Shown: positions 1 to 10,156 of the stretch, in pieces
Layout of the letters: each line of letters opens with the position of its first letter
Numbering within the stretch: position 1 is the stretch's first letter
NCBI RefSeq assembly: GCF_003943515.1
Contig: NZ_RJPT01000007.1
Span: 37,294-101,293 of the forward strand
Reading direction: 5' to 3'
Source of the DNA: Streptococcus cristatus
Lineage (GTDB): Bacteria; Bacillota; Bacilli; Lactobacillales; Streptococcaceae
DNA: 64,000 nt
Program-made: the position numbers and the translations under genes
Notes under the pieces: model-generated
Databases searched by the model: none
What the model was told of the DNA's origin: nothing
Seen by the model: the letters and a program-made list of their open reading frames with translations, nothing else

Positions 1-1704
1 GTTGACTATGAAAGTTTGGATGGTCAGCCAACTGATCTCTTCTTCATGATTGCAGCTCCAGAAGGTGCCAATGATACTCATTTGGCAGCCTTGGCAGAAT
101 TGTCTCAATACTTGATGAAAGACGGTTTTGCTGACAAATTGCGCAAAGTATCTTCACCAGACGAAGTTATCGCTCTTTTTGACCAAGCGTCTGAAAAGGC
201 AGCTGAACCAGCAACTATTGCTCCTGCAACTGAGGGAGGAGACTTCCTCGTAGCTGTTACAGCTTGTACAACAGGAATTGCTCACACTTACATGGCCCAA
301 GAAGCTCTTCAAAAAGTGGCTGCTGAAATGGGCGTTGGTATCAAGGTTGAAACTAATGGTGCTAGCGGTGTTGGCAACAAACTGACAGCAGAAGACATCA
401 AAAAAGCTAAAGCAGTCATCATCGCAGCAGACAAGGCTGTTGAAATGGATCGTTTTGATGGCAAACCTTTAATCAGTCGCCCAGTTGCAGACGGCATCCG
501 CAAGACAGAAGAATTGATCAATCTGGCTCTTTCTGGCAATGCCGAAGTCTACAAGGCTGCTAATGGTGGCGCTGCAGTAGCTAGCAGCAATGAAAAACTT
601 AGCTTGGGTGGAGCTTTTTACAAGCACTTGATGAGCGGTGTTTCTCAAATGTTACCATTCGTTATTGGCGGCGGAATCATGATTGCCATTGCCTTCTTGT
701 TGGATCAGATCTTAGGTGTGCCAAAGGATCAGCTTTCTAATCTGGGAAGCTATCATGAAATTGCAGCTCAATTTAAGGCAATTGGTGGTGCAGCCTTTGG
801 CTTCATGTTGCCAGTATTGGCTGGTTATATCGCTTATTCAATCGCTGAAAAGCCTGGTTTGGTTTCTGGTTTCGTAGCCGGTGCAATTGCTAGCAGTGGC
901 GCATCATTTGGTGGTGTTGCCTATGCTGCAGGTGGTGAGAAGACACTCTCTCTAGCGGGTGTATCATCTGGTTTCCTTGGAGCTCTGGTCGGTGGATTCT
1001 TAGCTGGTGGTGTGATTTTAGCCCTTCGCAAATTACTTGCAGGTCTGCCTCGCTCACTTGAAGGTATTCGCTCAATCTTGCTCTTGCCACTTCTTGGTGT
1101 TCTTGTGACTGGATTCCTTATGCTGGCAGTCAATATCCCTATGTCAGCAATCAATACAGCCCTCAACGATTTCTTGGCAAGTCTGAGCGGAAGCTCTGCG
1201 GTTCTTCTCGGTCTCTTAGTCGGTGGTATGATGGCGGTCGATATGGGTGGACCTGTGAACAAAGCAGCCTATGTATTTGGTACAAGTACGCTGGCAAGCA
1301 CTGTCTCAACTGGTGGTTCTCCAGTCATGGCAGCGGTTATGGCAGCCGGAATGGTTCCACCGCTTGCAGTATTCGTGGCAACTCTGCTTTTCAAAGATAA
1401 ATTTACTACCGAAGAACGTGATTCAGGTTTGACAAATATCGTTATGGGTCTTTCTTTCATCACAGAAGGTGCGATTCCATTTGGAGCTGCTGACCCAGCC
1501 CGTGCAATCCCAAGCTTTATCGTAGGTTCAGCTCTTACAGGTGCACTTGTCGGTCTATCTGGCATCAAACTTATGGCTCCTCACGGAGGAATCTTCGTCA
1601 TCGGTTTGACTAACAACCCAATCCTTTACCTTGTGTATGTCTTGATTGGTGCAGTTGTCAGCGGTATTCTTTTCGGATATTTGCGTAAACCACTGGAAAA
1701 ATAA
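1..1704 (+). CDS. fruA: PTS fructose transporter, fused EIIA(end)-EIIB-EIIC, 5' truncated by window
   Basis: The reading frame is open from base 1, so the true start lies upstream. The visible part begins in the end of an EIIA domain. An EIIB domain follows, with the phospho-cysteine motif CTTGIAHTYMAQ near bases 268-303. The rest is a multi-spanning EIIC permease domain with Gly/Ala-rich membrane segments. Together these make the fused IIABC fructose permease, which imports fructose and phosphorylates it to fructose 1-phosphate at the membrane using phosphate from HPr. In streptococci fruA usually closes a fruR-fruK-fruA operon; the other two genes would lie outside the window. A hairpin terminator follows the stop. 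The fructose assignment rests on family resemblance; a related hexose substrate cannot be excluded. Confidence 0.9.
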   Translation, partial: VDYESLDGQPTDLFFMIAAPEGANDTHLAALAELSQYLMKDGFADKLRKVSSPDEVIALFDQASEKAAEPATIAPATEGGDFLVAVTACTTGIAHTYMAQEALQKVAAEMGVGIKVETNGASGVGNKLTAEDIKKAKAVIIAADKAVEMDRFDGKPLISRPVADGIRKTEELINLALSGNAEVYKAANGGAAVASSNEKLSLGGAFYKHLMSGVSQMLPFVIGGGIMIAIAFLLDQILGVPKDQLSNLGSYHEIAAQFKAIGGAAFGFMLPVLAGYIAYSIAEKPGLVSGFVAGAIASSGASFGGVAYAAGGEKTLSLAGVSSGFLGALVGGFLAGGVILALRKLLAGLPRSLEGIRSILLLPLLGVLVTGFLMLAVNIPMSAINTALNDFLASLSGSSAVLLGLLVGGMMAVDMGGPVNKAAYVFGTSTLASTVSTGGSPVMAAVMAAGMVPPLAVFVATLLFKDKFTTEERDSGLTNIVMGLSFITEGAIPFGAADPARAIPSFIVGSALTGALVGLSGIKLMAPHGGIFVIGLTNNPILYLVYVLIGAVVSGILFGYLRKPLEK

Positions 1705-1710
1705 AACATA

Positions 1711-1750
1711 TGCGAAAGAATCTTGATGGTTTGTCAAGGTTCTTTTTGCA
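1711..1750 (+). terminator. Rho-independent terminator after fruA
   Basis: AGAATCTTGA pairs with TCAAGGTTCT (one G-U pair) across a short loop and is followed by a T-run. It sits just behind the fruA stop. Between here and the next promoter (about 1750-1970) I see AT-rich DNA with no convincing gene. Confidence 0.75.
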
Positions 1751-1973
1751 TCTTCTAGAATCTTGATAGGCAGAGGTCTCATTGTTAGGTGAAATAAAAG
1801 GAAATGAAATCTTGATAAAAACTTTACTTACAGAAATAAAATAAGAAGCGTTCTTTGGATTAATATCTATACCATGTTTTGAAAATAATTTCGAGAATTG
1901 AATTTGTTACCAAAGAGAATCTAAAATCTGATTTTAGTAAATATAGCAAGTTGTTCCGAATATTAGATCATAT

Positions 1974-2002
1974 TTGACAAATTCCCTTGATATTGATATA
2001 AT
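1974..2002 (+). promoter_or_regulatory. Consensus sigma-A promoter of the vWA surface protein
   Basis: TTGACA (1974-1979) and TATAAT (1997-2002) are both perfect hexamers with a 17-bp spacer, about 30 bp upstream of the start codon. This predicts strong, mainly constitutive expression. A good RBS (AAAGGAG) follows. Confidence 0.85.
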
Positions 2003-2032
2003 ATAATCAAAATTTATTAAAGGAGAATATTT

Positions 2033-3424
2033 ATGAAAAATAGGAAGCGTTCTTTATTTTGGAAATGCAAATCCGTTTTATTTTCAGTTGCCCTAGCATC
2101 TGTATTCACAACGGTTACACAAGCTGATGCTGATGAGGTAAATAAGCCAAGTCAAGCTGCTAATGAGCTAGCTCAAGTAAGCTCAAATGAACTTGCTGCT
2201 AAAACAACTCAGGCTAATCAACAACTTTCTGAGACAGCCAAAGAGATTCAAGAAAAGGTTAGTACTCCAGTGGTGCCAATCGATAAGGCTAAAACTGGTG
2301 ATGTAGTGAAAGTATCTACTACTTCTACTGATGTCAAAGTGGATACGAAAGAAAATGAAGCTGGTACAGAAGCTGTTGCTAAAGCAGAGGTTTCTGTGAG
2401 TGTTGAGACAACTAGTGTAGCTGCTAAAGGAACTGCTGTTGGAGAAAAAGCGCCAGTTGCTACATCAAAGACAGTTATCGATCATGTTGATACGGATGAG
2501 TATGTAGCTGATGTTACTCAGACCATCAAGAAGACAACATTTGAAAAAGTGATGAAAGAAGCAGATGTGACAATTACGAAGCAATCGTCTGGTTCTGCTG
2601 ACATCGTTTTTACTATTGATAAGTCAGGTTCAATGGGTTCATCTATTCAGAATGTTATGCAAAATATTGAGGCTTTTGTCCGTGATTTGGCTAGTAAAAA
2701 GGTTGATGCTCGTCTTGGCTTAATCGCGTATGAGTCTGCTAAGGATGTTCAATATTTCGATTTTAATGGGTCTAAATTCACTAAGAATGTAGAAGAGTAT
2801 ATTAAGGCTCTTAGATCTATTCAAACAGGCGGTGGAACAGAAGAGCCTACAGCCCCTCTTCATCATATTGCAACTTCAAAAGATTACGATTGGTCTACAG
2901 CTTCTAATAATCGTCGTTTTGCTTTCTTGATTACTGATGAAAGTATTGATTTCAGTACTCCAGGTATTCCAACAGTAGAAGAAACTCTGAAAGCTCTTAA
3001 AGCGGCTGATATTTCCCTATCGGTTGTGGGTGTAACATACGAAAAAACGACTTTTAAACCTCTAGTTGAAGGAACAAAAGGTCTTTACCTTGATATCCGT
3101 CAAGAATTTTCTAGTCTTTTAAATCGTGATTTTACAAATCATGTTGTTAAGACTGTCCAAGAAGGACGTGTTTACCGCATTGTGACAGAGAAATATGACT
3201 TCTTGGCAGAAGCACATGTCGTACTTAAGCAAAAAGCTCCAGCTCCTACAGTAGCGAAACCTATTGGAAATACGAAGCCAGTTTATCATACTACATCAAT
3301 TTCTAATAAGGTGGCTGAATTACCAAAGACTGGGGATCAAGTTTCTTCAGGCTTGGCTGTAGTTGGAGTAGCGTTAGTGGCAGTAGCTTCAGGATTGACT
3401 GTTAGTGCTAAGAAAAAAGACTAA
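2033..3424 (+). CDS. LPXTG-anchored surface protein with von Willebrand factor A domain
   Basis: 463 aa. The N-terminus is a basic, hydrophobic signal peptide (about residues 1-33, ending TQADA). A low-complexity Ala/Thr/Val/Lys-rich stalk runs to about 165. The vWA domain follows (about 185-360) with the metal-ion-dependent adhesion site: DKSGS near 198, the Thr of GGGTEEP, and the Asp of LITDES. The C-terminus has LPKTG, a hydrophobic stretch and a KKKD tail, so sortase A should anchor it to peptidoglycan. vWA domains in Gram-positive wall proteins and pilus tips commonly bind host matrix or platelet ligands; an adhesin role is inference. No pilin genes or class C sortase are nearby, so it is probably a free-standing wall protein. 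It is monocistronic, between its own promoter and terminator. Confidence 0.85.
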   Translation: MKNRKRSLFWKCKSVLFSVALASVFTTVTQADADEVNKPSQAANELAQVSSNELAAKTTQANQQLSETAKEIQEKVSTPVVPIDKAKTGDVVKVSTTSTDVKVDTKENEAGTEAVAKAEVSVSVETTSVAAKGTAVGEKAPVATSKTVIDHVDTDEYVADVTQTIKKTTFEKVMKEADVTITKQSSGSADIVFTIDKSGSMGSSIQNVMQNIEAFVRDLASKKVDARLGLIAYESAKDVQYFDFNGSKFTKNVEEYIKALRSIQTGGGTEEPTAPLHHIATSKDYDWSTASNNRRFAFLITDESIDFSTPGIPTVEETLKALKAADISLSVVGVTYEKTTFKPLVEGTKGLYLDIRQEFSSLLNRDFTNHVVKTVQEGRVYRIVTEKYDFLAEAHVVLKQKAPAPTVAKPIGNTKPVYHTTSISNKVAELPKTGDQVSSGLAVVGVALVAVASGLTVSAKKKD

Positions 3425-3485
3425 TAGAGTCATGGATAAAGTAAGTTTTACTTGCTTTTCGAAAGTGATATAAGTCATGTAAGAA

Positions 3486-3525
3486 GAAGCCTTGGTTTTG
3501 TACAATACAGAACTAAGGCTTTTTG
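3486..3525 (+). terminator. Terminator after the vWA surface protein
   Basis: AAGCCTTGGTTTTGT pairs imperfectly with ACAGAACTAAGGCTT and is followed by TTTT. It lies about 60 bp behind the stop codon. Confidence 0.7.
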
Positions 3526-3564
3526 CTTCTTTGTTAACTTGTAGCTGGGTGATGTTAGTTAACA

Positions 3565-3940
3565 TTGATTTCTTTATTGATCAATACATAGGAAAGGATG
3601 GGCGATAAAAACGTTTATTGCTTAGTTTTTGACTATCTTGTTAGATGAGTTTCCAGCATCGTTTTATTGTCTTGTAATCGCGAGATTTTTGATCAAATTG
3701 TTTCATGATTTGGATGTGAAGGCAGTCCATAGTCTGATTTAGGTGTTGTACATGTGAAAGCGATCGAGGACAATTTAAGCAGAAAGAAGGAGATCCTTAG
3801 CTATGTTGTAGTATATCCATGGCAATAACTATAAGTCCGTTTCGAACCAGTCTGGAATAGCGCCAAAAGCAATTACAAGTAGTTACTTGAGCACATCCAT
3901 CTAAGGTAGTTATAATCTTTCTTGAATTGAAATCTTGCGC
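3565..3940 (-). pseudogene. Decayed ISL3-family (IS1167/IS1193-like) transposase fragment
   Basis: No intact frame remains, but the minus strand gives consecutive pieces of an ISL3-type transposase in different frames: RYSRLVRNGLIVIAMD, then YYNIAKDL, then IVLDRFHM, then IQIMKQFDQKSRDYK with IKRCWKLI, then KLSNKRFYRPS. These follow the order of the family's central and C-terminal parts, including the D-R-F-H region. At least two frameshifts and several in-frame stops show it is dead. Neither end of the element nor terminal inverted repeats are evident. It accounts for most of the gene-less stretch between the vWA protein and the DUF1149 gene. Confidence 0.75.
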
Positions 3941-4061
3941 AATAAAACTTATTTAAAAATGCTAAATTAAAGATTTGCTTATACTTGTGCAATGTTAGGA
4001 GAAGTTTTTTATCTATTTGTTGGGTAGGCTCCTTTTTTACATAGAAACTTTTCTTAAATTA

Positions 4062-4070
4062 TGTTATAAT
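4062..4070 (+). promoter_or_regulatory. Extended -10 promoter of the DUF1149-degV-dapB-cca-ABC-F cluster
   Basis: TGTTATAAT is a perfect extended -10 (TGnTATAAT) about 30 bp upstream of the ATG; no strong -35 is visible. The genes downstream are closely spaced or overlapping as far as 9200, so one transcript could cover them. Confidence 0.7.
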
Positions 4071-4100
4071 GGACTATCGTATATTTTTAGGAGAATAGTA

Positions 4101-4475
4101 ATGGAATTACAACGTGAACAAGAATTTGTCAGCCAGTATCATTTTGATGCACGCAATTTTGAATGGGAAAAAGAGAATGGAACACCGGAAACAAAAGTTG
4201 ACGTGAATTTTCAGCTGATTGAAAGAAATGAAGAAAAGAATTCAACATCCATGATTGTGATTTTGACTTTCATGATTGTGTTTGATCGTTTTGTGATCAG
4301 TGGAACGATTACGCAGACAAATCATATTCAAGGACGTTTGGTAGAGGAACCTAGTGAGTTTGAGCATGAAGAAGTGGAAGAATTAGCGCGTCCTTGCTTG
4401 ACCATGCTCAATCGTTTGACTTATGAAGTGACTGAAATTGCGCTAGATTTACCAGGTATTAATTTGGAGTTCTAA
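4101..4475 (+). CDS. DUF1149 family protein
   Basis: 124 aa from the ATG at 4101, chosen because an AGGAG ribosome site lies 7 bases upstream and the extended -10 lies just before it. An in-frame upstream start at 4017 would sit ahead of the promoter. The protein is acidic, has no signal peptide or membrane segment, and matches the small DUF1149 family of streptococci and lactobacilli, whose fold resembles SecB-like chaperones. Its molecular role is not established. The stop codon overlaps the next start (TAATG), suggesting translational coupling with degV. Confidence 0.8.
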   Translation: MELQREQEFVSQYHFDARNFEWEKENGTPETKVDVNFQLIERNEEKNSTSMIVILTFMIVFDRFVISGTITQTNHIQGRLVEEPSEFEHEEVEELARPCLTMLNRLTYEVTEIALDLPGINLEF

Positions 4476-5326
4476 TGATGAAATTAGCGGTTATAACGGA
4501 TTCGTCCGCTTTTTTACCAGATAGCCTTCGTGGAAATGACCATCTTTTTGTGCTCGATATTCCAGTAGTGATTGCTGGAGAGACTTATGTGGAAGGAAAA
4601 AATCTGACAGCCAGTGAGTTTTATGAAAAAATGGCTGCTGCAGATGAATTGCCAAAGACAAGCCAGCCTAGTGTGGCAGAGTTGGAGGAGACGTTGACGC
4701 GCCTTGCCAGCGAGGATTACACGCATGTACTAGGGCTCTTTTTATCCAGTGGGATTTCAGGATTTTATCAAAATATCCAGTATCTCAAGGACGAGTTTCC
4801 TGATTTGAAAATCGCCTTTCCTGATTCAAAAATCACCAGTGTTCCGCTGGGGATCATGGTTGAAAATGCTTTGACTTGGGTCTCGGAAGGGCAGGATTTT
4901 GAGATGATTTTGACCAAGATTCAGCAGCAAATCGATGGAACCAGTGCTTTTATCATGGTTGACGATCTCAATCATCTGGTTAAAGGTGGTCGTTTGTCCA
5001 ATGGCGCAGCTATTTTAGGAAATCTCCTAAGTATCAAGCCGATTCTGTATTTTAACGATGCAGGTGTCATTGAAGTCTTTGAAAAGATTCGGACAGAAAA
5101 GAAAGCGATTAAGAGATTGATTGAAGTAGTGGAGGAAAAAACTGCCTCTGCTTCTTATCAGGTCATGGTGATTCATGGGAATGCTGAAGAGAAGGCGGAA
5201 AGCTTACGCCAGCAGCTGATAGAGGCTAGTATAGCGAACGATATTCCTCTTGCTACCTTTGGTAGTGTGATTGGAACTCACTTGGGCGAGGGTAGTGTCG
5301 CTTTAGCCTACATTCCGCTGGTCTAG
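4475..5326 (+). CDS. DegV family fatty-acid-binding protein
   Basis: About 283 aa; ATG at 4475 or 4478 (tandem Met codons), one base overlapping the previous stop. The N-terminus [13 protein letters not shown] and the motif [10 protein letters not shown] are DegV signatures, as is [10 protein letters not shown] in the second half. DegV proteins bind a single long-chain fatty acid. The FakB members hand it to the kinase FakA, which phosphorylates exogenous fatty acids for phospholipid synthesis. No fakA is in this window, so whether this copy is a working FakB is inference. It is likely in one transcript with the DUF1149 gene and dapB. Confidence 0.85.
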   Translation: MMKLAVITDSSAFLPDSLRGNDHLFVLDIPVVIAGETYVEGKNLTASEFYEKMAAADELPKTSQPSVAELEETLTRLASEDYTHVLGLFLSSGISGFYQNIQYLKDEFPDLKIAFPDSKITSVPLGIMVENALTWVSEGQDFEMILTKIQQQIDGTSAFIMVDDLNHLVKGGRLSNGAAILGNLLSIKPILYFNDAGVIEVFEKIRTEKKAIKRLIEVVEEKTASASYQVMVIHGNAEEKAESLRQQLIEASIANDIPLATFGSVIGTHLGEGSVALAYIPLV

Positions 5327-5368
5327 AGTTTTGCAGGGCGGTTAGTCAAGAATAGAGAGAGGTTCTAG

Positions 5369-6136
5369 ATGAGTATAAAAGTCATTATTGCTGGTTTCAA
5401 GGGAAAGATGGGACAAGCAGCCTATAAAATGGTAACAGAAGATCCTGAGTTGGTATTGGCCGGTCTACTAGATCCTTTTACAGATGAAAAGGAAGTAGCG
5501 GGAGTTCCAGTTTTCAATACTAAAGAAGAACTAGCTAGTCTTCAGGCGGATGTCTGGATTGACTTTACGACCCCCAAAGTGGCTTATGAAAATACTCGCT
5601 TTGCTCTTGAGAATGGCTTTGCTCCGGTGGTCGGAACGACTGGTTTCACGTCTGAGCAGATTGAAGACTTGACCCAACTATCGCGTCAAAAGAGTCTTGG
5701 TGGATTGATTGCCCCGAATTTTGCTCTGGGAGCCGTTTTGCTGATGCAGTTTGCAGCCCAAGCAGCCAAGTATTTTCCAGATGTGGAAATTATTGAACTG
5801 CATCATGATAACAAAAGAGATGCACCGAGCGGTACGGCTATCAAGACAGCTGAATTAATCAGTCAAGTTCGGACGAGCAAGCAGCAGGGAGCGGCTGATG
5901 AGGAAGAATCGTTGGCTGGTGCCCGTGGGGCAGCCTTTGACGGCATGCGGATTCACTCAGTGCGTTTGCCTGGCTTGGTGGCCCATCAGGAAGTTATCTT
6001 TGGTAGTCAAGGAGAGGGGCTGACTTTGCGGCATGACTCCTATGACCGGGTTTCCTTTATGACTGGGGTAAATCTGGGTATCAAAGAGGTAGTGAAGCGC
6101 TCTGAATTGGTCTATGGATTGGAACATTTACTATGA
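5369..6136 (+). CDS. dapB: 4-hydroxy-tetrahydrodipicolinate reductase
   Basis: 255 aa, normal length for DapB. The N-terminal dinucleotide-binding site reads [14 protein letters not shown]. The catalytic and substrate region [15 protein letters not shown] lies near residue 150, with the His pair and the Lys of the family. It reduces the dapA product with NAD(P)H in the lysine/diaminopimelate branch, so it supports lysine supply for protein and peptidoglycan. An AGAGAGG site precedes the ATG. The stop overlaps the cca start by 4 bases (ATGA), a coupling seen in many streptococci. Confidence 0.95.
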   Translation: MSIKVIIAGFKGKMGQAAYKMVTEDPELVLAGLLDPFTDEKEVAGVPVFNTKEELASLQADVWIDFTTPKVAYENTRFALENGFAPVVGTTGFTSEQIEDLTQLSRQKSLGGLIAPNFALGAVLLMQFAAQAAKYFPDVEIIELHHDNKRDAPSGTAIKTAELISQVRTSKQQGAADEEESLAGARGAAFDGMRIHSVRLPGLVAHQEVIFGSQGEGLTLRHDSYDRVSFMTGVNLGIKEVVKRSELVYGLEHLL

Positions 6137-7338
6137 GATTAGAGAAGATGCCTTCTGAGTTTCAGGAGGCTTTGCCAGTATTAGAGAAGATTAAAGAGGC
6201 CGGTTTTGAGGCTTATTTTGTCGGCGGTTCTGTACGAGATGCTCTGTTGAATCGGCCCATTCACGATGTGGATATTGCCAGCTCGGCCTATCCTGAGGAA
6301 ATCAAAACAATCTTTCCTCGGACAGTTGATGTCGGCATTGAGCATGGAACAGTGCTGGTCTTGGAAGGCCAGGGAGAATACGAGATAACGACCTTTCGGA
6401 CCGAGGATGTCTATGTGGACTACCGCAGGCCTAGTCAGGTCTCTTTTGTGCGCTCTTTGGAAGAAGACTTGAAGCGCAGGGATTTTACAATCAATTCTCT
6501 TGCTTTAGACCAAGAGGGAGAGATTGTGGACCTCTTTAACGGTTTGGCAGATATGAAAAATCGTACTCTGCGGGCAGTCGGAGTAGCTGCAGAGCGTTTC
6601 AATGAAGATGCCCTTCGCATCATGCGGGGCTTCCGTTTTCAGGCTGGTTTAGACTTTGATTTGGAAGACTTGACCTTTCAGGCTATGGCAGATTGCGCGC
6701 CGCTTTTGGAGAAGATATCGGTAGAGCGGATTTTTATCGAGTTTGACAAGCTCTTGATGGCACCTTTCTGGCGAAAAGGTCTGGAGAGCCTGCTCAAAGC
6801 TGCTGCCTACGACTTTCTTCCTGATATGAAACATTCAGCAGAAGCTTTGCAGGAACTACTAGACGGTTTAGAAGAAGATTTTCAATTTTCTAGTTCTGAG
6901 CAGGCTTGGGCCGCACTTCTGCTGGCTTTGAAAGTAAAAGATATTCGGAAGTTTTTGAAACATTGGAAAACATCCAATGACTTTCAAAAGCGAGTGAATC
7001 AGCTGGTAGCTGTTTATGAGATTCGACAGGAACGGAGCCTTTCTAAGCGTGATTGCTATCAGTATGATTTGGATTTGATTCTGCAAGCTGAAAGTTTGAG
7101 ACAGGCAGCAGGCTTGCCAGTTGAGTTTGAGGCTATTGAAGCGACACATGCTGCTCTGACCATTCATGATAAACATGAGATTGTGGTGACGGGTAGCCAT
7201 TTGATCCGAGATTATGGCTTTAAACCCGGACCAGAATTGGGACAAATCCTGACTAAAATTGAATTGGCCATTGTTGACGGAGAATTGGCAAATAGCAAGG
7301 AAGAGATTATGAACTTTATTAAGGAGCAAGTTGGATGA
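6133..7338 (+). CDS. cca: CCA tRNA nucleotidyltransferase
   Basis: 401 aa, a class II nucleotidyltransferase of the poly(A) polymerase superfamily. The N-terminal catalytic motif is [12 protein letters not shown] followed by HDVDIASS, holding the two metal-binding Asp residues. [12 protein letters not shown] and the [10 protein letters not shown] motif follow, the latter in the region that selects ATP or CTP. It builds or repairs the 3' CCA end of tRNAs; the tRNA-Arg gene in this window does not encode CCA. It overlaps dapB and the following ABC-F gene by 4 bases each, so the three are probably translated from one mRNA. Confidence 0.95.
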   Translation: MRLEKMPSEFQEALPVLEKIKEAGFEAYFVGGSVRDALLNRPIHDVDIASSAYPEEIKTIFPRTVDVGIEHGTVLVLEGQGEYEITTFRTEDVYVDYRRPSQVSFVRSLEEDLKRRDFTINSLALDQEGEIVDLFNGLADMKNRTLRAVGVAAERFNEDALRIMRGFRFQAGLDFDLEDLTFQAMADCAPLLEKISVERIFIEFDKLLMAPFWRKGLESLLKAAAYDFLPDMKHSAEALQELLDGLEEDFQFSSSEQAWAALLLALKVKDIRKFLKHWKTSNDFQKRVNQLVAVYEIRQERSLSKRDCYQYDLDLILQAESLRQAAGLPVEFEAIEATHAALTIHDKHEIVVTGSHLIRDYGFKPGPELGQILTKIELAIVDGELANSKEEIMNFIKEQVG

Positions 7339-9200
7339 GTGACTTTATCGTTGAAAAGCTGACCAAGTCTGTCGGGGATAAGACAGTCTTTCAAGAGATT
7401 TCTTTTATCATTCACGACTTAGATCGAATCGGACTGATTGGAGTCAATGGGACAGGAAAAACCACTCTTTTGGATGTCTTGTCTGGCAAATCAGGCTTTG
7501 ATGGCGATGTATATCCTTTTTCAGCAAAATCTGACTATAAAATCTCTTATTTGACTCAGGAACCAGACTTCGATGAAGAGAAGACAGTCTTGGATACTGT
7601 TTTGTCCAGCGATTTGCGAGAAATGCAGCTCATTCGAGAATACGAACTGCTCATGGCAGCTTATGATGAAGCCAAGCAAGCTCGTCTAGACAAGGTCATG
7701 GCAGAAATGGATTCGCTGCATGCTTGGGAGATTGAAAGTCAGGTAAAAACCGTCCTATCCAAGCTCGGTATCTCAGATTTGGCAGCAAAAATCAGCCAGC
7801 TTTCTGGTGGTCTACGCCGGCGGGTGCAGTTGGCGCAGGTCCTACTTTCAGAAGCGGACTTGCTGTTGTTGGATGAGCCGACCAACCATCTGGATATTGA
7901 TACGATTGAATGGCTGACAAATTTCCTGAAGAACTCAAAGAAGACGGTCCTCTTTATCACCCACGACCGCTATTTTTTGGACAATATTTCCACGCGGATT
8001 TTTGAATTGGACGGTGGAAACTTGATAGAGTATCAGGGCAACTATCAGGACTATGTCCGGCTCAAGGCTGAGCAGGATGAGCGCGATGCTGCCCTGCTCC
8101 ACAAGAAACAGCAGCTTTACAAGCAGGAGTTATCTTGGATGCGCCGTCAGCCTCAGGCGCGAGCGACCAAGCAGCAGGCACGTATCAATCGTTTCCATGA
8201 TCTTAAAAGTGATTTGGCTGGTCAGACCAATCAGACGGACTTAGAGATGAACTTTGAAACCAGTCGTATTGGGAAGAAGGTTATCGAGTTTCAGGATGTG
8301 GATTTTGCATACGGAGACAAGCAGATTTTGTCGCATTTCAATCTCCTGCTGCAAAATAAAGATCGACTGGGCATTGTCGGAGATAATGGAGTGGGTAAGT
8401 CTACTCTGCTTAACCTAATTGCTGGTCAGTTGCAGCCTCAGTCTGGTCAGGTCATAATTGGCGAGACAGTCCGAGTAGCTTATTTCTCTCAACAGATTGA
8501 AGGCTTGGATGAGTCCAAGCGGGTCATCAATTACTTGCAAGAAGTGGCGGAAGAGGTTAAGAGTGGTAGCGGGACGACATCCATTGCTGAGCTATTGGAG
8601 CAGTTTCTCTTTCCTCGCTCAAGCCACGGTACTTTGATTGAGAAGTTGTCTGGCGGTGAAAAGAAGCGGCTTTACCTGCTCAAGCTTTTACTAGAAAAGC
8701 CCAATGTCCTGCTTCTGGACGAGCCAACCAATGATTTGGATATCGCAACCTTGACGGTCTTAGAAAATTTCCTACAGAGCTTTGCAGGGCCAGTAATTAC
8801 AGTTAGTCACGATCGCTATTTCCTCGATAAAGTAGCCAGCAAGATTTTAGCTTTTGAAGATGGACAGGTCAGAGAGTTCTTTGGCAACTACACGGACTAT
8901 CTGGATGAGAAGGCTTTTAGACAATCCAGCGCAGCTATTTCCCAAAAGCAAGAAAAGGAAAAGTCCGTCAAGGCGCGGGAGCAGAAGAAGCGGATGAGCT
9001 ACTTTGAAAAGCAAGAGTGGGAGACCATCGAGGCGGATATCGAGGAGCTGGAGACACGTATCGCCGCCATTGAGACGGAAATGGAGCAGAACGGCTCGGA
9101 CTTTACCAAGCTATCGGAACTTCAGAAGGAGCTGGATGACAAGAATGAGCAGCTTCTTGAAAAGTATGAGCGCTATGAGTATCTGAGTGAGTTGGAGTAG
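7335..9200 (+). CDS. ABC-F family ATPase, Uup/YfmR type
   Basis: 621 aa with two ABC ATPase domains and no membrane segments. Domain 1 has Walker [10 protein letters not shown], signature [10 protein letters not shown] and Walker [13 protein letters not shown]. Domain 2 has [18 protein letters not shown] and [11 protein letters not shown]. Between them is the ABC-F linker with the [14 protein letters not shown] stretch. The last about 80 residues form a charged coiled coil, as in Uup (E. coli) and YfmR (Bacillus). ABC-F proteins act in the ribosomal E site; Uup/YfmR members relieve stalls and work alongside EF-P. The coiled coil argues against a drug-resistance (ARE) ABC-F. Last gene of the cluster beginning at 4101. 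Confidence 0.88.
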   Translation: MSDFIVEKLTKSVGDKTVFQEISFIIHDLDRIGLIGVNGTGKTTLLDVLSGKSGFDGDVYPFSAKSDYKISYLTQEPDFDEEKTVLDTVLSSDLREMQLIREYELLMAAYDEAKQARLDKVMAEMDSLHAWEIESQVKTVLSKLGISDLAAKISQLSGGLRRRVQLAQVLLSEADLLLLDEPTNHLDIDTIEWLTNFLKNSKKTVLFITHDRYFLDNISTRIFELDGGNLIEYQGNYQDYVRLKAEQDERDAALLHKKQQLYKQELSWMRRQPQARATKQQARINRFHDLKSDLAGQTNQTDLEMNFETSRIGKKVIEFQDVDFAYGDKQILSHFNLLLQNKDRLGIVGDNGVGKSTLLNLIAGQLQPQSGQVIIGETVRVAYFSQQIEGLDESKRVINYLQEVAEEVKSGSGTTSIAELLEQFLFPRSSHGTLIEKLSGGEKKRLYLLKLLLEKPNVLLLDEPTNDLDIATLTVLENFLQSFAGPVITVSHDRYFLDKVASKILAFEDGQVREFFGNYTDYLDEKAFRQSSAAISQKQEKEKSVKAREQKKRMSYFEKQEWETIEADIEELETRIAAIETEMEQNGSDFTKLSELQKELDDKNEQLLEKYERYEYLSELE

Positions 9201-9249
9201 GACAGTACGTAGTACATTAGTTGTGGATACAAGTTTGTGAGGGAGAATG

Positions 9250-10107
9250 ATGGAAATACAGATTTATAGCAAGCCCAGTCAGGAAATCAAGGATCAGCTC
9301 TTTGAGCTGGTTCAAAACTGCCACGTTACAGATGGGACTTATCGTCTTCCTTATCTGGATAACGCCTATAATTTTGATGGAGCTATGCCAGCCTTTTTTC
9401 TGGCCAATCTAGATCATCAAACGGTTGGTTTTTTATCGGTATATGCGGATGAGCCGGGGCAAGCAGAGCTATCTGTCTATGTATTGCTTGACTATCGCAG
9501 ACAGGGCATAGCGAGCGCTCTTTTGCAGGAATTTTCCAAAATTGCAGAGAAATACGATTTATCCCAAATCGAATACATCAGTGAAGTCAAGTTTTTAGCA
9601 GACCATCCGACCTTTGCTGAGAAGCTTGATTATGATTTGAAAGAAATGGAAATCTGGCTGGAGCAGGCGACGGGGACTTTCCCTCAAGAAGAAAAAGAAG
9701 GCGTGGAAGTTTTACTGGGTAGAAAAGAAATGGTTGCGGAGATTGCAGCTTTTCAGTCGCAGATTTTTGAAATGCCGATAGATACTGCGCTTCACTATGC
9801 CAGTCAAGCGCTGGAGAGCCCAGATAGCCTGCTCTATGTCCTGAAAAAAGATGGTCAAATTGTGGCGTCCTGCTCAGTTGATACAAGTTTTGGCAGCAAT
9901 TTTCTGTTTGCCCTAGCTGTAGATCAGGTCTTTCAGGGACAAGGATTAGGGAGTCACCTAGTCAGGTCTATCCTGAATGACCTTGCTAGCCGAAATGGAC
10001 AAGTCTGCCAAATTGTAGTAGAAGCTCAAAATACAGGTGCCCTGAGGCTATATGAAAGATTGGGCTTTAAACGAAAATCGGAAACAGTTTATTTAAAGAG
10101 AAAATAA
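9250..10107 (+). CDS. Tandem GNAT-domain N-acetyltransferase
   Basis: 285 aa from ATG 9250, which has better spacing from GGGAG (9241-9245) than the ATG three bases earlier. Two GNAT folds are visible. The N-terminal one has an acetyl-CoA loop RRQGIASALL after the strand LSVYVLL. The C-terminal one has the cleaner motif GQGLGSHLVRSIL after FALAVDQ. It is soluble and the substrate is unknown. Duplicated GNAT proteins often keep only one active half, and the C-terminal half looks the better candidate. It is separated by about 50 bp from the genes on either side. Confidence 0.8.
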   Translation: MEIQIYSKPSQEIKDQLFELVQNCHVTDGTYRLPYLDNAYNFDGAMPAFFLANLDHQTVGFLSVYADEPGQAELSVYVLLDYRRQGIASALLQEFSKIAEKYDLSQIEYISEVKFLADHPTFAEKLDYDLKEMEIWLEQATGTFPQEEKEGVEVLLGRKEMVAEIAAFQSQIFEMPIDTALHYASQALESPDSLLYVLKKDGQIVASCSVDTSFGSNFLFALAVDQVFQGQGLGSHLVRSILNDLASRNGQVCQIVVEAQNTGALRLYERLGFKRKSETVYLKRK

Positions 10108-10156
10108 AAAGATTAACCTTCAGAGTAAAGGGCTATGGAGGTCAGGAGATCTGTTT

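Noticed and set aside
1841..1860. AAGAAGCGTTCTTTGGA upstream of the vWA gene resembles its start codons region (AGGAAGCGTTCTTTA)
   Set aside because: The likeness covers only about 10 bases and the frame closes at once; too short to claim a duplicated gene start.
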